Part shown: positions 25,995-36,307 of the stretch, one piece after another | Numbering within the stretch: position 1 is the first letter of the stretch | Layout of the letters: each line of letters opens with the position of its first letter | From: Maribacter dokdonensis DSW-8 | GTDB taxonomy: Bacteria > Bacteroidota > Bacteroidia > Flavobacteriales > Flavobacteriaceae | NCBI RefSeq assembly: GCF_001447995.1 | Contig: NZ_LDPE01000003.1 | Location: forward strand, 186,001-250,000 | Direction: 5' to 3' | DNA: 64,000 nucleotides | Position numbers and translations under genes: made by a program | Notes under the pieces: generated by a model | The model's input: the letters and a program-made list of their open reading frames with translations, nothing else | Databases searched by the model: none | What the model was told of the DNA's origin: nothing

Positions 25995-26972
25995 ATGAAA
26001 ACACTACAATTTAGGCAAGCAATAGCCGAGGCCATGTCCGAAGAAATGAGGAGGGATGAATCTATCTATTTGATGGGTGAAGAAGTAGCGGAATATAATG
26101 GCGCATACAAGGCTTCTAAAGGAATGTTGGATGAATTTGGTCCAAAAAGGGTAATTGATACTCCGATCTCCGAGCTTGGTTTTGCTGGTATAGGGGTTGG
26201 TTCCACAATGACGGGGAACAGACCTATAATAGAATTCATGACCTTCAATTTTGCTTTGGTAGGTATTGATCAAATAATCAATAATGCTGCCAAGATCAGA
26301 CAAATGTCCGGTGGTCAGTTTCCTTGCCCTATTGTATTTAGAGGGCCAACTGCATCTGCAGGTCAATTAGCGGCAACGCATTCACAAGCGTTTGAAAGTT
26401 GGTATGCCAATTGTCCAGGGCTTAAAGTGGTTGTACCATCTAACCCTGCCGATGCAAAAGGATTATTAAAAGCTGCCATTAGAGATGACGATCCGGTTAT
26501 TTTTATGGAGTCTGAGCAAATGTATGGTGATAAAGGTGAAGTTCCAGAAGGTGATTATACCATTCCATTAGGTGTTGCGGATATTCGTAGAGAAGGTAAA
26601 GATGTTACCATAGTTTCTTTTGGTAAGATCATTAAAGAGGCGGATAAGGCTGCCGATGAATTGGAAAAGGATGGCATTAGTTGTGAAATAATAGATTTAC
26701 GTACTGTAAAGCCATTGGATTACGAAGCTATTTTAAAATCAGTAAAGAAGACCAATAGATTGGTCATCTTAGAGGAGGCTTGGCCGTTTGGTAACGTAGC
26801 AACAGAGGTTACGTATCACGTTCAGGCGCATGCATTTGATTATTTAGATGCTCCTATTGTAAAAATAAATACGGCAGATACACCTGCGCCTTATTCTCCG
26901 GTATTATTGGAGGAGTGGTTGCCTAATCACAAAGATGTGGTAAACGCTGTTAAAAAAGTTTTATACAAATAA
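25995..26972 (+). CDS. pdhB: Pyruvate dehydrogenase E1 component, beta subunit
   Basis: 325-residue E1 beta partner of PdhA. Features: MGEEVAEYNGAYKASKGMLDEFGPKRVIDTPISELGFAGIGVG (ThDP-binding Glu in GEEVA), PIVFRGPTASAGQLAATHSQAFESWYANCPGLKVVVPSNPADAKGLLKAAI, and a C-terminal transketolase domain EEAWPFGNVATEV with PYSPVLLEEWLP. It is monocistronic with its own promoter and terminator, separate from pdhA-pdhC, so the subunits must be balanced by independent promoters. Confidence 0.95.
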   Translation: MKTLQFRQAIAEAMSEEMRRDESIYLMGEEVAEYNGAYKASKGMLDEFGPKRVIDTPISELGFAGIGVGSTMTGNRPIIEFMTFNFALVGIDQIINNAAKIRQMSGGQFPCPIVFRGPTASAGQLAATHSQAFESWYANCPGLKVVVPSNPADAKGLLKAAIRDDDPVIFMESEQMYGDKGEVPEGDYTIPLGVADIRREGKDVTIVSFGKIIKEADKAADELEKDGISCEIIDLRTVKPLDYEAILKSVKKTNRLVILEEAWPFGNVATEVTYHVQAHAFDYLDAPIVKINTADTPAPYSPVLLEEWLPNHKDVVNAVKKVLYK

Positions 26973-26996
26973 GATAAAGATATTGTAAAGTACCTT

Positions 26997-27030
26997 AGCT
27001 TCTCCGACCAAGTCTGGAGAAGCTTTTTTT
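26997..27030 (+). terminator. Terminator after pdhB
   Basis: Stem AGCTTCTCC / GGAGAAGCT followed by a run of T residues. Confidence 0.85.
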
Positions 27031-27079
27031 ATTGGTATGCTATTTGCCACAAAACAATATTATTGAACTACGTATTTTA

Positions 27080-29581
27080 ATGAGAGGGATATTTTTTATA
27101 ATCTTAAGTCTAAGCTTTTTTATGCTGCAGGGGCAAACCAAAATTGGTGGCATGGTTGTAGACGAGCAAGGTGAGCCTGTATCCTTTGCCAATGTATTCT
27201 TTAAAAATTCTACAGAAGGCACCATAACCAATGATGATGGTAGGTTCTATTTGGAATCTGAAAATGATTATAATACGGTAATTATATCTTTTATCGGTTA
27301 TACCGAATATGAGCTTGAATTAAAAAACAAAGTCTCTTATGACCTGAAAATCACCATGGTCGAAGCTGCTGAGCAGTTAAATGAGGTGGTGCTAATATCG
27401 GGTAAGCAATCTAAAAAGAATAATCCGGCAGTCGATATCCTTAGAAAAATCTGGGCAAAAAAACGTCAGAATGGAGTTCGCCAGTTTGATCAATATGCTT
27501 TTGATAAGTATGAAAAGGTAGAATTTGATTTAAATACCATTGACAGCGCCCTAATTAAAAGTAAAGTGTTTAAAGGTCTAGAATTTGTTTTTCAAGATTT
27601 GGATACCTCACGTATTACGGGTAAAACCTATTTGCCAATTTTCTTGAACGAGACTTTTTCTAAAGTCTATGGCGATAATAAGATCAAGGAAGAGAAAGAA
27701 GATGTTCTAGGGAATAAAAATTCAGGTTTTGAAAATAATCAAGCAATAATAGCTTTTGTAAAGGATTTGTATCAAGAATACGATGTCTATAACAACTACC
27801 TTAAATTTTTCGATAAAAGTTTTACGAGTCCTTTGTCCAAAACTGGGGTAGATGTCTATAACTATGCGCTAAGGGACAGTGCGTTTATTGATAACAAGTG
27901 GTGTTATAATATTGTATACTATCCTCGCCGTAAAAATGAATTGACCTTTAAGGGAGATTTTTGGGTAAATGATTCTACTTGGGCGATAAAGAATATTAAT
28001 TTACAGGTAACCAAAAGTGCCAACATTAACTGGGTAAAAGAAATTTACATTGAACAAGATTTCGATGTAGTCAACGACTCTGTATTTCTTTTAAAAAGAG
28101 ATTATATGTTGAGCGACTTTAGTTTCAATAAAAAGGAGGAGTCTAAAGGACTTTATGGTAAAAGAACTACGGTGTATGATAATTACGAATTCAATAAGCC
28201 AAAGCCAAAGGAAGCATATAGAAAAGATCGTAACCCCTTAGATGTTACCCAAATTATCAAGGATGATGAGTTTTGGCAAAAAAACAGATTGGAAAGCTTA
28301 AATAAAGACGAACAGGGTATTTATAAATTGCTTGACACCTTGAAGACGGTGCCAAAATTCAAGACTTATTATAATCTGGTCAGCATATTGGGGTCTGGTT
28401 ATGTTGAGGTCGATAAATGGAATTTGGACCTGGGTTCGGTATATGATTTTTTTGGGTACAATAATGCCGAAGGTGCTAGGGTTAGACTTGGTGCTAGAAC
28501 GTATTTTGGCCAAAATGACCTATGGCGTATAGAAGGGTATACGGCATATGGGTTTAAGGATCACAAGTTCAAACATGGCTTGGCGGGTAAAATGCTCATC
28601 GATAAAAACAGTAGACTGATCATTTCTGGGGGGAATAGAAGGGATATAGAGCAACTTGGGGTTAGTTTGACCGCTACTAATGATGTTTTAGGGCGTAGCA
28701 TAGCATCATCATCTTTATTGACAGTAGGTGCTAATAACAGGTTGACGAATATCAACCTAAGTGCATTGAATTTTGAAATAGAGCCGTTAACCAATTTAAA
28801 ACTCTCCGTGGGTGGTACATTTAGAACCTTGAGTTCTGCCTTGCCCGGTGATTTTAGTTTAGATTATGTAGATCCTGAATCTCCAACAGGTGTTTCGTCA
28901 GAAATACGACAGTTTGATTTTAATGCTCTTTTATTATATACCCCGGGTAAGAAAACCATTGGCTTTGGAGTTGAGCGTAGAGATGTCAATGATACCTATA
29001 GCACTATTTTACTGAATTATACCAAGGGAACCAAAGACGTTCTTGATAGTGATTTTGATTACAGTAAGTTACAGTTTTCATATAGTCAACCTTGGCAATT
29101 GGGCGGATTTGGTAGATTGCTAAGTACGGTAGAGTTGGGTAAAACCTTTGGTGAGGTGCCTTTGGGCTTGCTGAGTGTGGTGCCGGGTAACCAGACCTTT
29201 TTCTCTAATTATGGAACATTTCCAAATTTAGATTTCTATGAATTTGTGACAGATACCTATGCTGCAGTACATTTGCAACATAATTTTAATGGAAGGTTCT
29301 TTTCAAGGATTCCATTTTTAAGAAAGTTCAATTTAAGGGAATTAGTGGCTATACGCGGAGTGTGGGGAGATTTGTCTGATGAGAACATAGCGTTGAGTGC
29401 TCCTGCTACCGTAAATACACCTTTAATGGCACCATCGGAAAAAGTATATTATGAGTATTCTTTTGGAATTGGAAATATTTTCAAGGTATTTAGATTGGAC
29501 TTCAATTTTAGGGGAAACTATTTAGAGAATCCAGATGCTAGAAAGTTTGGTGTAACAGGAACTTTTGGATTTGTCTTTTAA
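27080..29581 (+). CDS. DUF5686 / carboxypeptidase-regulatory-like outer membrane protein
   Basis: 833-residue exported protein. Signal peptide MRGIFFIILSLSFFMLQGQ, then a CarboxypepD_reg-like beta-sandwich (about 20-105: KIGGMVVDEQGEPVSFANVFFKNS, TNDDGRFYLES), then the long DUF5686 region (KYEKVEFDLNTID, YYPRRKNELTFKGDFWVNDSTWAIKNINLQV) and a C-terminal outer-membrane beta-barrel ending in VTGTFGFVF. Family function is unknown; the layout resembles TonB-dependent systems without the plug domain. The start at ATG 27080 is chosen because it begins the signal peptide; an in-frame upstream start would add 16 residues without sense. Single gene between a terminator and ppa. Confidence 0.85.
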   Translation: MRGIFFIILSLSFFMLQGQTKIGGMVVDEQGEPVSFANVFFKNSTEGTITNDDGRFYLESENDYNTVIISFIGYTEYELELKNKVSYDLKITMVEAAEQLNEVVLISGKQSKKNNPAVDILRKIWAKKRQNGVRQFDQYAFDKYEKVEFDLNTIDSALIKSKVFKGLEFVFQDLDTSRITGKTYLPIFLNETFSKVYGDNKIKEEKEDVLGNKNSGFENNQAIIAFVKDLYQEYDVYNNYLKFFDKSFTSPLSKTGVDVYNYALRDSAFIDNKWCYNIVYYPRRKNELTFKGDFWVNDSTWAIKNINLQVTKSANINWVKEIYIEQDFDVVNDSVFLLKRDYMLSDFSFNKKEESKGLYGKRTTVYDNYEFNKPKPKEAYRKDRNPLDVTQIIKDDEFWQKNRLESLNKDEQGIYKLLDTLKTVPKFKTYYNLVSILGSGYVEVDKWNLDLGSVYDFFGYNNAEGARVRLGARTYFGQNDLWRIEGYTAYGFKDHKFKHGLAGKMLIDKNSRLIISGGNRRDIEQLGVSLTATNDVLGRSIASSSLLTVGANNRLTNINLSALNFEIEPLTNLKLSVGGTFRTLSSALPGDFSLDYVDPESPTGVSSEIRQFDFNALLLYTPGKKTIGFGVERRDVNDTYSTILLNYTKGTKDVLDSDFDYSKLQFSYSQPWQLGGFGRLLSTVELGKTFGEVPLGLLSVVPGNQTFFSNYGTFPNLDFYEFVTDTYAAVHLQHNFNGRFFSRIPFLRKFNLRELVAIRGVWGDLSDENIALSAPATVNTPLMAPSEKVYYEYSFGIGNIFKVFRLDFNFRGNYLENPDARKFGVTGTFGFVF

Positions 29582-29654
29582 TTCAGCTAATTTTTACAAT
29601 TATAACAACTAAGCAACGTTTCAATACAAACTATAAATTAAACAACTTTTAAAT

Positions 29655-30182
29655 ATGGCTACAGAAAAAGGACTAACCTTTGATGTTTTAATAGAAATTC
29701 CGAAAGGAAGTAGAAACAAGTATGAATACGATTTTGATCTACATAAAATTCGTTTTGATCGTATGTTGTTTTCTTCAATGATGTACCCAGGGGATTACGG
29801 ATTTATTCCAGAAACCTTGGCTTTGGACAAAGATCCATTAGATGTTTTGGTAATGGGTACGGAACCTGTTTATCCAATGACGGTAATGGAAGTAAAACCT
29901 ATAGGTGTTTTCCATATGACAGATGAAAAAGGACCAGATGAAAAAATAATCTGTGTACCGGTTTCTGATCCAATATGGAGTAACAATAATGATATTAGCG
30001 ACCTAAATCCGCATAGATTAAAAGAAATTGAGCATTTCTTTCAAGTATACAAAGATTTAGAGGAGAAAAAAGTAGATACCGGTGGATGGAGCAATGCGGA
30101 GAAAGCCGTTGAAATTTACCACGAATGTGTAGAAAGATATGATAAGAGCGAGCACAAGGCAAAGCGAACTTTTATGATATAA
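29655..30182 (+). CDS. ppa: Inorganic pyrophosphatase (soluble, family I)
   Basis: 175-residue Mg-dependent pyrophosphatase. Active-site residues appear in IPKGSRNKYEYD, YPGDYGFIPETLALDKDPLDVLVMG (the D-x-D-P-x-D signature) and GPDEKIICVP. It hydrolyses cytoplasmic pyrophosphate and drives biosynthesis. It is followed, after a terminator, by the membrane pyrophosphatase gene hppA, so the cell can either waste or conserve pyrophosphate energy. Confidence 0.96.
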   Translation: MATEKGLTFDVLIEIPKGSRNKYEYDFDLHKIRFDRMLFSSMMYPGDYGFIPETLALDKDPLDVLVMGTEPVYPMTVMEVKPIGVFHMTDEKGPDEKIICVPVSDPIWSNNNDISDLNPHRLKEIEHFFQVYKDLEEKKVDTGGWSNAEKAVEIYHECVERYDKSEHKAKRTFMI

Positions 30183-30201
30183 ATAATATTTTACTTCATT
30201 T

Positions 30202-30235
30202 AAGCCACTTTTCATAAAGAAAAGTGGCTTTTTTT
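30202..30235 (+). terminator. Terminator between ppa and hppA
   Basis: Stem AAGCCACTTTT / AAAAGTGGCTT with a T tract. Confidence 0.85.
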
Positions 30236-30294
30236 ATTCTATTCTAATTTACTACATTAGTCAGATAAATTTCTAACAACTAACAACAGATTAA

Positions 30295-32721
30295 ATGGAG
30301 TCAACAATGATTTACATGCCAATTCTTATGGCAGTACTAGGCCTAATTTACATGGGTATTAAAAGATCTTGGGTATTAAAACAACATGCCGGAGATGGAA
30401 AAATGAAAGAAATATCAGATTATATCTATGAAGGGGCTTTGGCTTTCTTAAGTGCTGAATATAAACTTTTATCAATTTTTGTGGTTATAGTGAGTGTTTT
30501 ACTTGCAATTGTTTCTTTTGTTGTCCCAACAACACATTGGCTAATTGTAATCTCCTTTGTATTTGGAGCTATATTTTCTGCATATGCAGGTAATATTGGA
30601 ATGAAAATAGCAACAAAGACCAATGTGCGTACTACACAGGCGGCACGTACTAGTTTGCCAAATGCATTAAAAATTTCTTTTGGCGGTGGTACGGTTATGG
30701 GACTTGGTGTAGCCGGCTTGGCCGTATTGGGACTTACCATATTCTTTATTGCCTTTTTTCAGTTTTTTATGGGGGGCGTTTGGACATCTACTATGGATAT
30801 GACCATAGTGTTGGAAACTCTTGCAGGTTTCTCTTTAGGTGCAGAATCAATTGCATTGTTTGCTCGTGTAGGCGGTGGTATTTATACGAAAGCTGCTGAT
30901 GTTGGTGCAGATTTGGTAGGTAAAGTAGAAGCAGGTATTCCTGAGGATGACCCTAGGAACCCGGCTACTATTGCTGATAACGTGGGTGATAACGTTGGTG
31001 ATGTTGCCGGTATGGGAGCTGATCTATTCGGGTCTTACGTGGCAACGGTACTGGCTGCAATGGTTTTGGGTAATTATGTAATTAAAGATATGGGCGGTAG
31101 TATTTCTGATGCTTTTGGCGGAATTGGTCCAATTCTGTTGCCAATGGCAATTGCGGGTGCTGGAATTATCATATCCATAATTGGTACTATGCTCGTTAAA
31201 ATAAAAGATAATGAGGCGAAAGAAGCTCAGGTAATGGGTGCTTTGAACATTGGTAATTGGACATCTATTGTTTTAGTTGCCATTTCCTGTTTTGCCTTGG
31301 TAACATGGATGTTGCCCGAAACCATGAAAATGGAATTTTTTGGTGAGGGATTAATTGAGATTTCATCTATGCGCGTATTCTATGCCACCTTGGTAGGTTT
31401 GGTGGTAGGTGCCGTAATTTCTTCGGTAACTGAATATTATACGGGGTTGGGTAAATCCCCAATTTTAAAAATAGTTCAACAGTCAAGTACAGGTGCCGGT
31501 ACAAACATTATTGCAGGTTTGGCAACGGGTATGATCTCTACTTTTCCATCTGTTCTTTTGTTCGCTGGTGCAATATGGGCATCATATGCCTTTGCGGGGT
31601 TTTACGGTGTTGCCTTGGCGGCATCTGCAATGATGGCGACAACTGCTATGCAGTTGGCTATTGACGCTTTTGGACCAATATCTGATAATGCAGGGGGTAT
31701 TGCCGAGATGAGTGAGCAAGAACCAATTGTGAGGGAAAGAACCGATATTTTAGATTCTGTAGGAAATACCACTGCCGCAACCGGTAAAGGATTTGCCATT
31801 GCATCCGCAGCGTTAACTTCTTTGGCATTATTTGCTGCTTACGTTACGTTTACAGGAATTGATGGCATCAACATTTTCAAAGCTCCGGTTTTGGCAATGT
31901 TGTTCGTTGGTGGTATGGTACCGGTAGTATTCTCTGCTTTGGCGATGAATGCCGTGGGTAAGGCCGCTATGGAAATGGTACATGAGGTTAGAAGGCAGTT
32001 TAAGGATATACCTGGTATTATGGAAGGTACGGGTAAGCCGGAATATGATAAATGTGTGGCAATTTCTACTCAGGCTTCTTTAAAAGAAATGATGTTGCCG
32101 GGTCTGTTGACAATAGGTTTTCCATTGGTTATTGCTTTTGCTCCATTATTGTTCGGAATGAACAAATTGGCCATTGCGGAAATGTTGGGAGGCTACATGG
32201 CCGGTGTAACAGTTTCCGGAGTGTTATGGGCAATTTTTCAGAATAATGCTGGTGGTGCCTGGGACAATGCTAAGAAATCTTTTGAAGCCGGTGTAGAAAT
32301 TAATGGGGAAATGACCTATAAAGGTTCAGAAGCTCATAAGGCAGCTGTAACTGGTGATACTGTCGGTGATCCATTTAAAGATACTTCTGGGCCGTCAATG
32401 AATATCTTGATTAAATTAACCTGTTTGATCGGCTTGGTCATTGCACCAATCTTAGGCGGACATACAGAAGATGGAGTTGCTATGGTGAACAATACAAAAG
32501 AAGTGACAATAGAAATGAATGTTGAAAGTGAACAATTGGCAGAGGCCATTGTGACTTATGCTACAACTGTTGATGGGGAATTGGTTACGGAAGAAGTTGT
32601 TTACAGCGGAACTAAGAGCGAAGTCGAAGAAAAGCTGAAGGCATTTGAAAAGGCTACCATTGAAAAGAAGGGTACGGCAACCGAAATAACTATTGAAAAA
32701 GTGGAGGTCAATAAACAATAA
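30295..32721 (+). CDS. hppA: Membrane-bound ion-pumping pyrophosphatase
   Basis: 808-residue integral membrane pyrophosphatase with about 16 transmembrane helices. Pyrophosphate/Mg motifs: [44 protein letters not shown] near residues 197-240 and a mirrored [11 protein letters not shown]...[15 protein letters not shown] segment near 650-700. In the K+-site motif [10 protein letters not shown] residue 494 is Ala rather than Lys, the hallmark of K+-dependent enzymes, many of which pump Na+. After the last helix (GGHTEDG) there is an extra charged tail of about 75 residues ([13 protein letters not shown]...) not found in shorter homologues. Follows soluble ppa. Confidence 0.95.
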   Translation: MESTMIYMPILMAVLGLIYMGIKRSWVLKQHAGDGKMKEISDYIYEGALAFLSAEYKLLSIFVVIVSVLLAIVSFVVPTTHWLIVISFVFGAIFSAYAGNIGMKIATKTNVRTTQAARTSLPNALKISFGGGTVMGLGVAGLAVLGLTIFFIAFFQFFMGGVWTSTMDMTIVLETLAGFSLGAESIALFARVGGGIYTKAADVGADLVGKVEAGIPEDDPRNPATIADNVGDNVGDVAGMGADLFGSYVATVLAAMVLGNYVIKDMGGSISDAFGGIGPILLPMAIAGAGIIISIIGTMLVKIKDNEAKEAQVMGALNIGNWTSIVLVAISCFALVTWMLPETMKMEFFGEGLIEISSMRVFYATLVGLVVGAVISSVTEYYTGLGKSPILKIVQQSSTGAGTNIIAGLATGMISTFPSVLLFAGAIWASYAFAGFYGVALAASAMMATTAMQLAIDAFGPISDNAGGIAEMSEQEPIVRERTDILDSVGNTTAATGKGFAIASAALTSLALFAAYVTFTGIDGINIFKAPVLAMLFVGGMVPVVFSALAMNAVGKAAMEMVHEVRRQFKDIPGIMEGTGKPEYDKCVAISTQASLKEMMLPGLLTIGFPLVIAFAPLLFGMNKLAIAEMLGGYMAGVTVSGVLWAIFQNNAGGAWDNAKKSFEAGVEINGEMTYKGSEAHKAAVTGDTVGDPFKDTSGPSMNILIKLTCLIGLVIAPILGGHTEDGVAMVNNTKEVTIEMNVESEQLAEAIVTYATTVDGELVTEEVVYSGTKSEVEEKLKAFEKATIEKKGTATEITIEKVEVNKQ

Positions 32722-32740
32722 TTCCCCGCTTTATATATAA

Positions 32741-32769
32741 AACCATCAGCTAGGCTGATGGTTTTTTGT
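32741..32769. terminator. Terminator between convergent hppA and tonB
   Basis: Stem AACCATCAGC / GCTGATGGTT with T6 downstream on the plus strand; the A-rich upstream flank could serve tonB on the minus strand. Confidence 0.8.
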
Positions 32770-32776
32770 TTTTAAA

Positions 32777-33481
32777 CTATTCTAGTTTAAATGTAATTGG
32801 TATGGCAAAAGAAACCTTTACGGCAGAGCCTCTTTGTTTACCTGGTGTCATTTTAGGTAGTTTAGATAAAATTCTTACGGCTTCTTTTTCTAGTACATCG
32901 TGCGGACCTCTTTTTTGAATAGCGCCGATGGTACCATCGTTGTTAATCATGAACTGAGTATTTACTCTACCTTGAATTCCCATTTCTTGAGCTAGCTCTG
33001 GGTAGCGGAAGTTTTTACGAATGTGTTTTTGCATCATTTCATTGAAGCAGGCGCGTTTGTCTTCTGCACTTTCACAACCAGGAAATATAGGAACCTCTTC
33101 AATAGTTGTCCAAATTACTTTTACTTCTTCTGGTTCTTCAATAACTTCAAAATCAGAGGGGTCTACAATTTCCGTGTCGGTGTCAACTTCACTTGCAATA
33201 ACCTCAGTTTCGATTATGGGTTCATCATCTTCTATGATCTCTATTTCAATAGGTAAGACCTTTGGTTTTGGTGGTGGGGTTGCCTTTAACTCAATAATAG
33301 TCGCTTCTTCAATAATGGAATCATCAACCTTGTTCAGGGCTACATCTATTTGATTGATGGGGTCAAAGGATTTCCATTCCAAGGCGGTGTATACCATGGC
33401 TAGTACTAACAATAGTCCAATCACGAAGAATGTTCCGCTTTTTTTGTTTAGATCTTTTTGTGGATTCTTTTTTGGTCTCAT
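32777..33481 (-). CDS. Energy transducer TonB
   Basis: 234-residue inner-membrane-anchored periplasmic protein. A single transmembrane helix (about residues 17-37, GTFFVIGLLLVLAMVYTAL) is followed by an acidic, Pro-containing periplasmic stretch (PPPKPKVLPIEIEIIEDDEP) and a TonB_C domain (about 140-234: FRYPELAQEMGIQGRVNTQFMI, GPHDVLEKEAVRILSKLPKMTPGKQRG, FAIPITFKL). The CESAEDKRACFNEM segment before the TonB_C domain is typical of Bacteroidetes TonB. It transmits the proton-motive force to TonB-dependent receptors. ExbB/ExbD are not adjacent. Confidence 0.88.
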   Translation of the reverse strand: MRPKKNPQKDLNKKSGTFFVIGLLLVLAMVYTALEWKSFDPINQIDVALNKVDDSIIEEATIIELKATPPPKPKVLPIEIEIIEDDEPIIETEVIASEVDTDTEIVDPSDFEVIEEPEEVKVIWTTIEEVPIFPGCESAEDKRACFNEMMQKHIRKNFRYPELAQEMGIQGRVNTQFMINNDGTIGAIQKRGPHDVLEKEAVRILSKLPKMTPGKQRGSAVKVSFAIPITFKLE

Positions 33482-33718
33482 AATCTTACATTTTTTTTGA
33501 CTTGTGTGAACAAGACAGGTTATTTTTCCTTTTACTTGTTTAAAAGTATAGCATAGGTGTTGCCGCTAAAATGAGCAATGAGCTAACCCTTGTTTTGAAT
33601 GAGTGAACGGTCTAAAAAAAAATATATTCAAAAGTTTAATGGCTTTGATTGACTGGTATTTTGATAATTCTTGAAATAAATATTTTAAAGGTTGTTGAAA
33701 GACCGTAATTTTAACGCC

Positions 33719-34720
33719 ATGGGTATTTTTAAGAAAGATAAACTTCAGATCATCAACTTTCAGTCTTATGGGAGTGCTACTCGTTTGTATGTAAGGGGTA
33801 GAGCGATTGAAGATGAAAATATCGATTTGGATCAAAAAGGGATTTTCAATTTAATGAAGAATACCTGGAAACGTTTTGAGACCGATGAAATTAAAAATGC
33901 ACCAATAAAGATTACTTTTTCAAATGGCAACACGGTGCAAGGTGTTACTGATAATGATGGGTATTATTTAATTGATGAGAATATTGAAGGACTGCAAAAT
34001 TTGGCAAATGAAGAAGGTTGGGTCAAATTTGAGTTATCATTTAGTAATACCAAATTAAAAAGGGAGATTCTTTTACAGAATAGGTTTCCTGGAGAAATGC
34101 TAATACCCAGTGCTAATGCAAAATTTGGGGTAATCAGTGATATAGATGATACCATTTTGCATACCGGTGTAGTATCTTCTTTAAAATGGAAGGTTATTAT
34201 AAATACCATGTTCAAAAGGGCTACAAAACGTTCTCAATTGGAAGGAGCTTCGGATTTTTATACAAAATTGCATTTAGGCAAATCTGGAGATGAAGCCAAC
34301 CCTATTTTTTACGTAAGCCATAGCCCATGGAACTTATACAGGTATTTGGAACTCTTTTTAAAGACTAACAATTTCCCTAAAGGTCCGGTTCTTTTACGAA
34401 GTATGGCAAGTTTTAAAATGCGAAAGAAGAGTGATGAAAAACCGCAAAAACAAAAGGAAATCAGCAATTTGCTCATGTCTTATCCCAATTTGCCATTTAT
34501 TTTAATTGGTGATAGTGGTGAAAAAGATGGTGATATCTATCAAGAAATATCAACTCTATTTCCGGGCAGGATAAAAGCTATTTATTTGCGTAGCGTAAAT
34601 CATTCCAAACGTATGGCACGAATAGAAAATCTCTTTGCGGATTTTAAGGATATTCCATTTTTAATGGTCAATAAAACTGAGGAAGCCATACAGCACGCCA
34701 AGAAAAACGGATTTATATAA
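33719..34720 (+). CDS. App1-like phosphatase domain protein (DUF2183)
   Basis: 333-residue protein with a C-terminal catalytic domain of the App1 phosphatidate-phosphatase family. A haloacid-dehalogenase-like motif DIDDTILHTG appears at about residue 145, followed by FYVSHSPWNLYRYLELFL, KGPVLLRSM and ILIGDSGEKDGDIYQEI, which are the family signatures. The N-terminal part contains a beta-sandwich-like segment (GTVQGVTDNDGYYLI). The yeast enzyme dephosphorylates phosphatidic acid; the bacterial substrate is unknown. I use the ATG at 33719; the possible upstream TTG codons are not supported by the conserved MGIFKKDKLQIINF start. Confidence 0.82.
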   Translation: MGIFKKDKLQIINFQSYGSATRLYVRGRAIEDENIDLDQKGIFNLMKNTWKRFETDEIKNAPIKITFSNGNTVQGVTDNDGYYLIDENIEGLQNLANEEGWVKFELSFSNTKLKREILLQNRFPGEMLIPSANAKFGVISDIDDTILHTGVVSSLKWKVIINTMFKRATKRSQLEGASDFYTKLHLGKSGDEANPIFYVSHSPWNLYRYLELFLKTNNFPKGPVLLRSMASFKMRKKSDEKPQKQKEISNLLMSYPNLPFILIGDSGEKDGDIYQEISTLFPGRIKAIYLRSVNHSKRMARIENLFADFKDIPFLMVNKTEEAIQHAKKNGFI

Positions 34721-34723
34721 GGT

Positions 34724-35323
34724 TTAATTCTTTATTTTTTTGATAGGGATCCATCTGGTGTCATCAAAATCATTTAGAGCATTGATCAATTGAAAGCTTT
34801 TAAAATGTTGTAGATCGGCCCTTGTAATTCTTTTTTCCGTTATTTTATTTTCATCTAATAACCTAGCTCTACAAGTACCTTCAAGTAAAGGGGTGGAAGG
34901 GGTTACAATATGTTCGCCATCGATCAATAGAATGTTAGCGTAAGAGGCATCGGTAATAAATCCGTTCTTAACGATCAAAACATCATCACATTGGTCACGT
35001 AGCTTAAAAAGGTTGTTCAATTTTTTACGATTGTTTCTTTTAACGGCGTATGAAATAGTATCATCATTAACCAATTGAAGAGAGGTGGGTATGCTATTTT
35101 TATATTCGGAAATAGAGAAACGGGTACCGTGCTGTTTATAGCCAATACGCAACTTGTATTTTAATGTATTGTCTAAGTTGGTGAGGTGAATACCATCAAA
35201 TAAAGAATAGGTAGGGTGGGTTTTATATTGTTGCATGTAAGAAGCTCTAAATCTAGCTTCGTGGTATTGTTCGTTTTTAATTTCACTATTTTCTATACAA
35301 ACAGATTCAAATAATGGGTACAT
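34724..35323 (-). CDS. pabC: Aminotransferase class IV, probable 4-amino-4-deoxychorismate lyase PabC
   Basis: 199-residue fold-type IV PLP enzyme, short for its family. The fold IV region NRKKLNNLFKLRDQCDDVLIVKNGFITDASYANILLIDGEHIVTPSTPLLEGTCRARLL is clear, with cofactor-binding residues in TDASYANI and the LLEGT(C)R signature. With PabB it converts aminodeoxychorismate to p-aminobenzoate for folate. Its start overlaps the 3' end of pabB by 17 bases, so translation is coupled. The N-terminal substrate domain is trimmed but the PLP lysine (in AVKRNNRKKLN) is present. Confidence 0.82.
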   Translation of the reverse strand: MYPLFESVCIENSEIKNEQYHEARFRASYMQQYKTHPTYSLFDGIHLTNLDNTLKYKLRIGYKQHGTRFSISEYKNSIPTSLQLVNDDTISYAVKRNNRKKLNNLFKLRDQCDDVLIVKNGFITDASYANILLIDGEHIVTPSTPLLEGTCRARLLDENKITEKRITRADLQHFKSFQLINALNDFDDTRWIPIKKIKN

Positions 35324-36299
35324 ATATTTTTTCTAAAAGTTCGTGATATTCTTCTTCCATCTCGCTAAGGTGGGTTATACCGCCACCACTTTTGTAGAAA
35401 AGCGTATCGTTAATTTTTTCAATAAATCGAATGCTGACCGCACTATCGATTTGTTGTCCGTCGAAAACCCCAAAAATTCCCGTGTAAAATCCACGTGGTG
35501 TTATTTCTGCCTTTGAGATAATTTCCAAAGTTTTCTTTTTAGGAGCCCCACTAATTGATCCTGCGGGTAATGTTTTTAATAGTAATGTGGCAAATTCGTC
35601 TTTCCAGTGTTTAGGGAGCTCTCCCTGTATTTCCGTGCTGGTTTGTAGTAATTCTTGATCTCCTTTTTTAATTTTATCTACATACCTAAATTTATTTACC
35701 CTAACCTTTTTGGCGATCATAGAAAGATCATTTCTAATTAGATCAACAATGGTGTTATGCTCGTAAAGCTCTTTTTTATTGGATAACAACAACTCTTTGG
35801 CATTGGGTATATTGCTGTTGATCGTACCTTTCATTGGATAAGAGAATATGTTGTCCTCCTTTATTTTAAGATAACACTCAGGTGAAAAAACAACAAATTT
35901 ATCTTTATATAAAAGCTTATACGGCGCATGCGCTTTTTGGTAAATCTCTTTTAATTCTAACGGGGTGTCAAGCGCCGTTGGAAAGGTAAGGTTTAATAAA
36001 AAGCTATTACCTGTTTTTAACTCATGTTTTACTGTTGAAAAAGCCTCATTGTAAATTTCTTCTGAAACCAATGTTGGTTTCAGGTCAAAATTTAATTTTT
36101 CTAAAGATGAAGATGCTAGATTTCCATCATTACCGTTTCCTTTTATATTGAAAAAGATATTTTCGTTAGCAGCTTCTTCAAACGTAAAAACCTGTTTCGT
36201 TGTTTTGTCAAAATCTATGATAAATAAAAAGGGAACTCCATCTTGAAGAAAGCGGGTAACTTTATGTTCAAAATTTTCCAATGGTTTCGGGCTTTGCAA
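35307..36299 (-). CDS. pabB: Aminodeoxychorismate synthase component I PabB
   Basis: 330-residue chorismate-binding enzyme. Only the catalytic C-terminal domain of the family is present, as in other short flavobacterial PabB proteins. Signatures: YPMKGT (variant of the PIKGT motif with the catalytic Lys), ELYEHNTIVDLIRNDLSMIAKKVRV, LLKTLPAGSISGAPKKKTLEIISKAE, RGFYTGIFGVFDG and SGGGITHLSEMEEEYHELL. The PxKGT motif separates PabB from anthranilate synthase TrpE. Overlaps pabC and lies 8 bases downstream of the nucleoside kinase; the three genes form an operon feeding folate and nucleotide pools. Confidence 0.9.
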   Translation of the reverse strand: MQSPKPLENFEHKVTRFLQDGVPFLFIIDFDKTTKQVFTFEEAANENIFFNIKGNGNDGNLASSSLEKLNFDLKPTLVSEEIYNEAFSTVKHELKTGNSFLLNLTFPTALDTPLELKEIYQKAHAPYKLLYKDKFVVFSPECYLKIKEDNIFSYPMKGTINSNIPNAKELLLSNKKELYEHNTIVDLIRNDLSMIAKKVRVNKFRYVDKIKKGDQELLQTSTEIQGELPKHWKDEFATLLLKTLPAGSISGAPKKKTLEIISKAEITPRGFYTGIFGVFDGQQIDSAVSIRFIEKINDTLFYKSGGGITHLSEMEEEYHELLEKIYVPII

Positions 36300-36307
36300 A
36301 AATGAAC

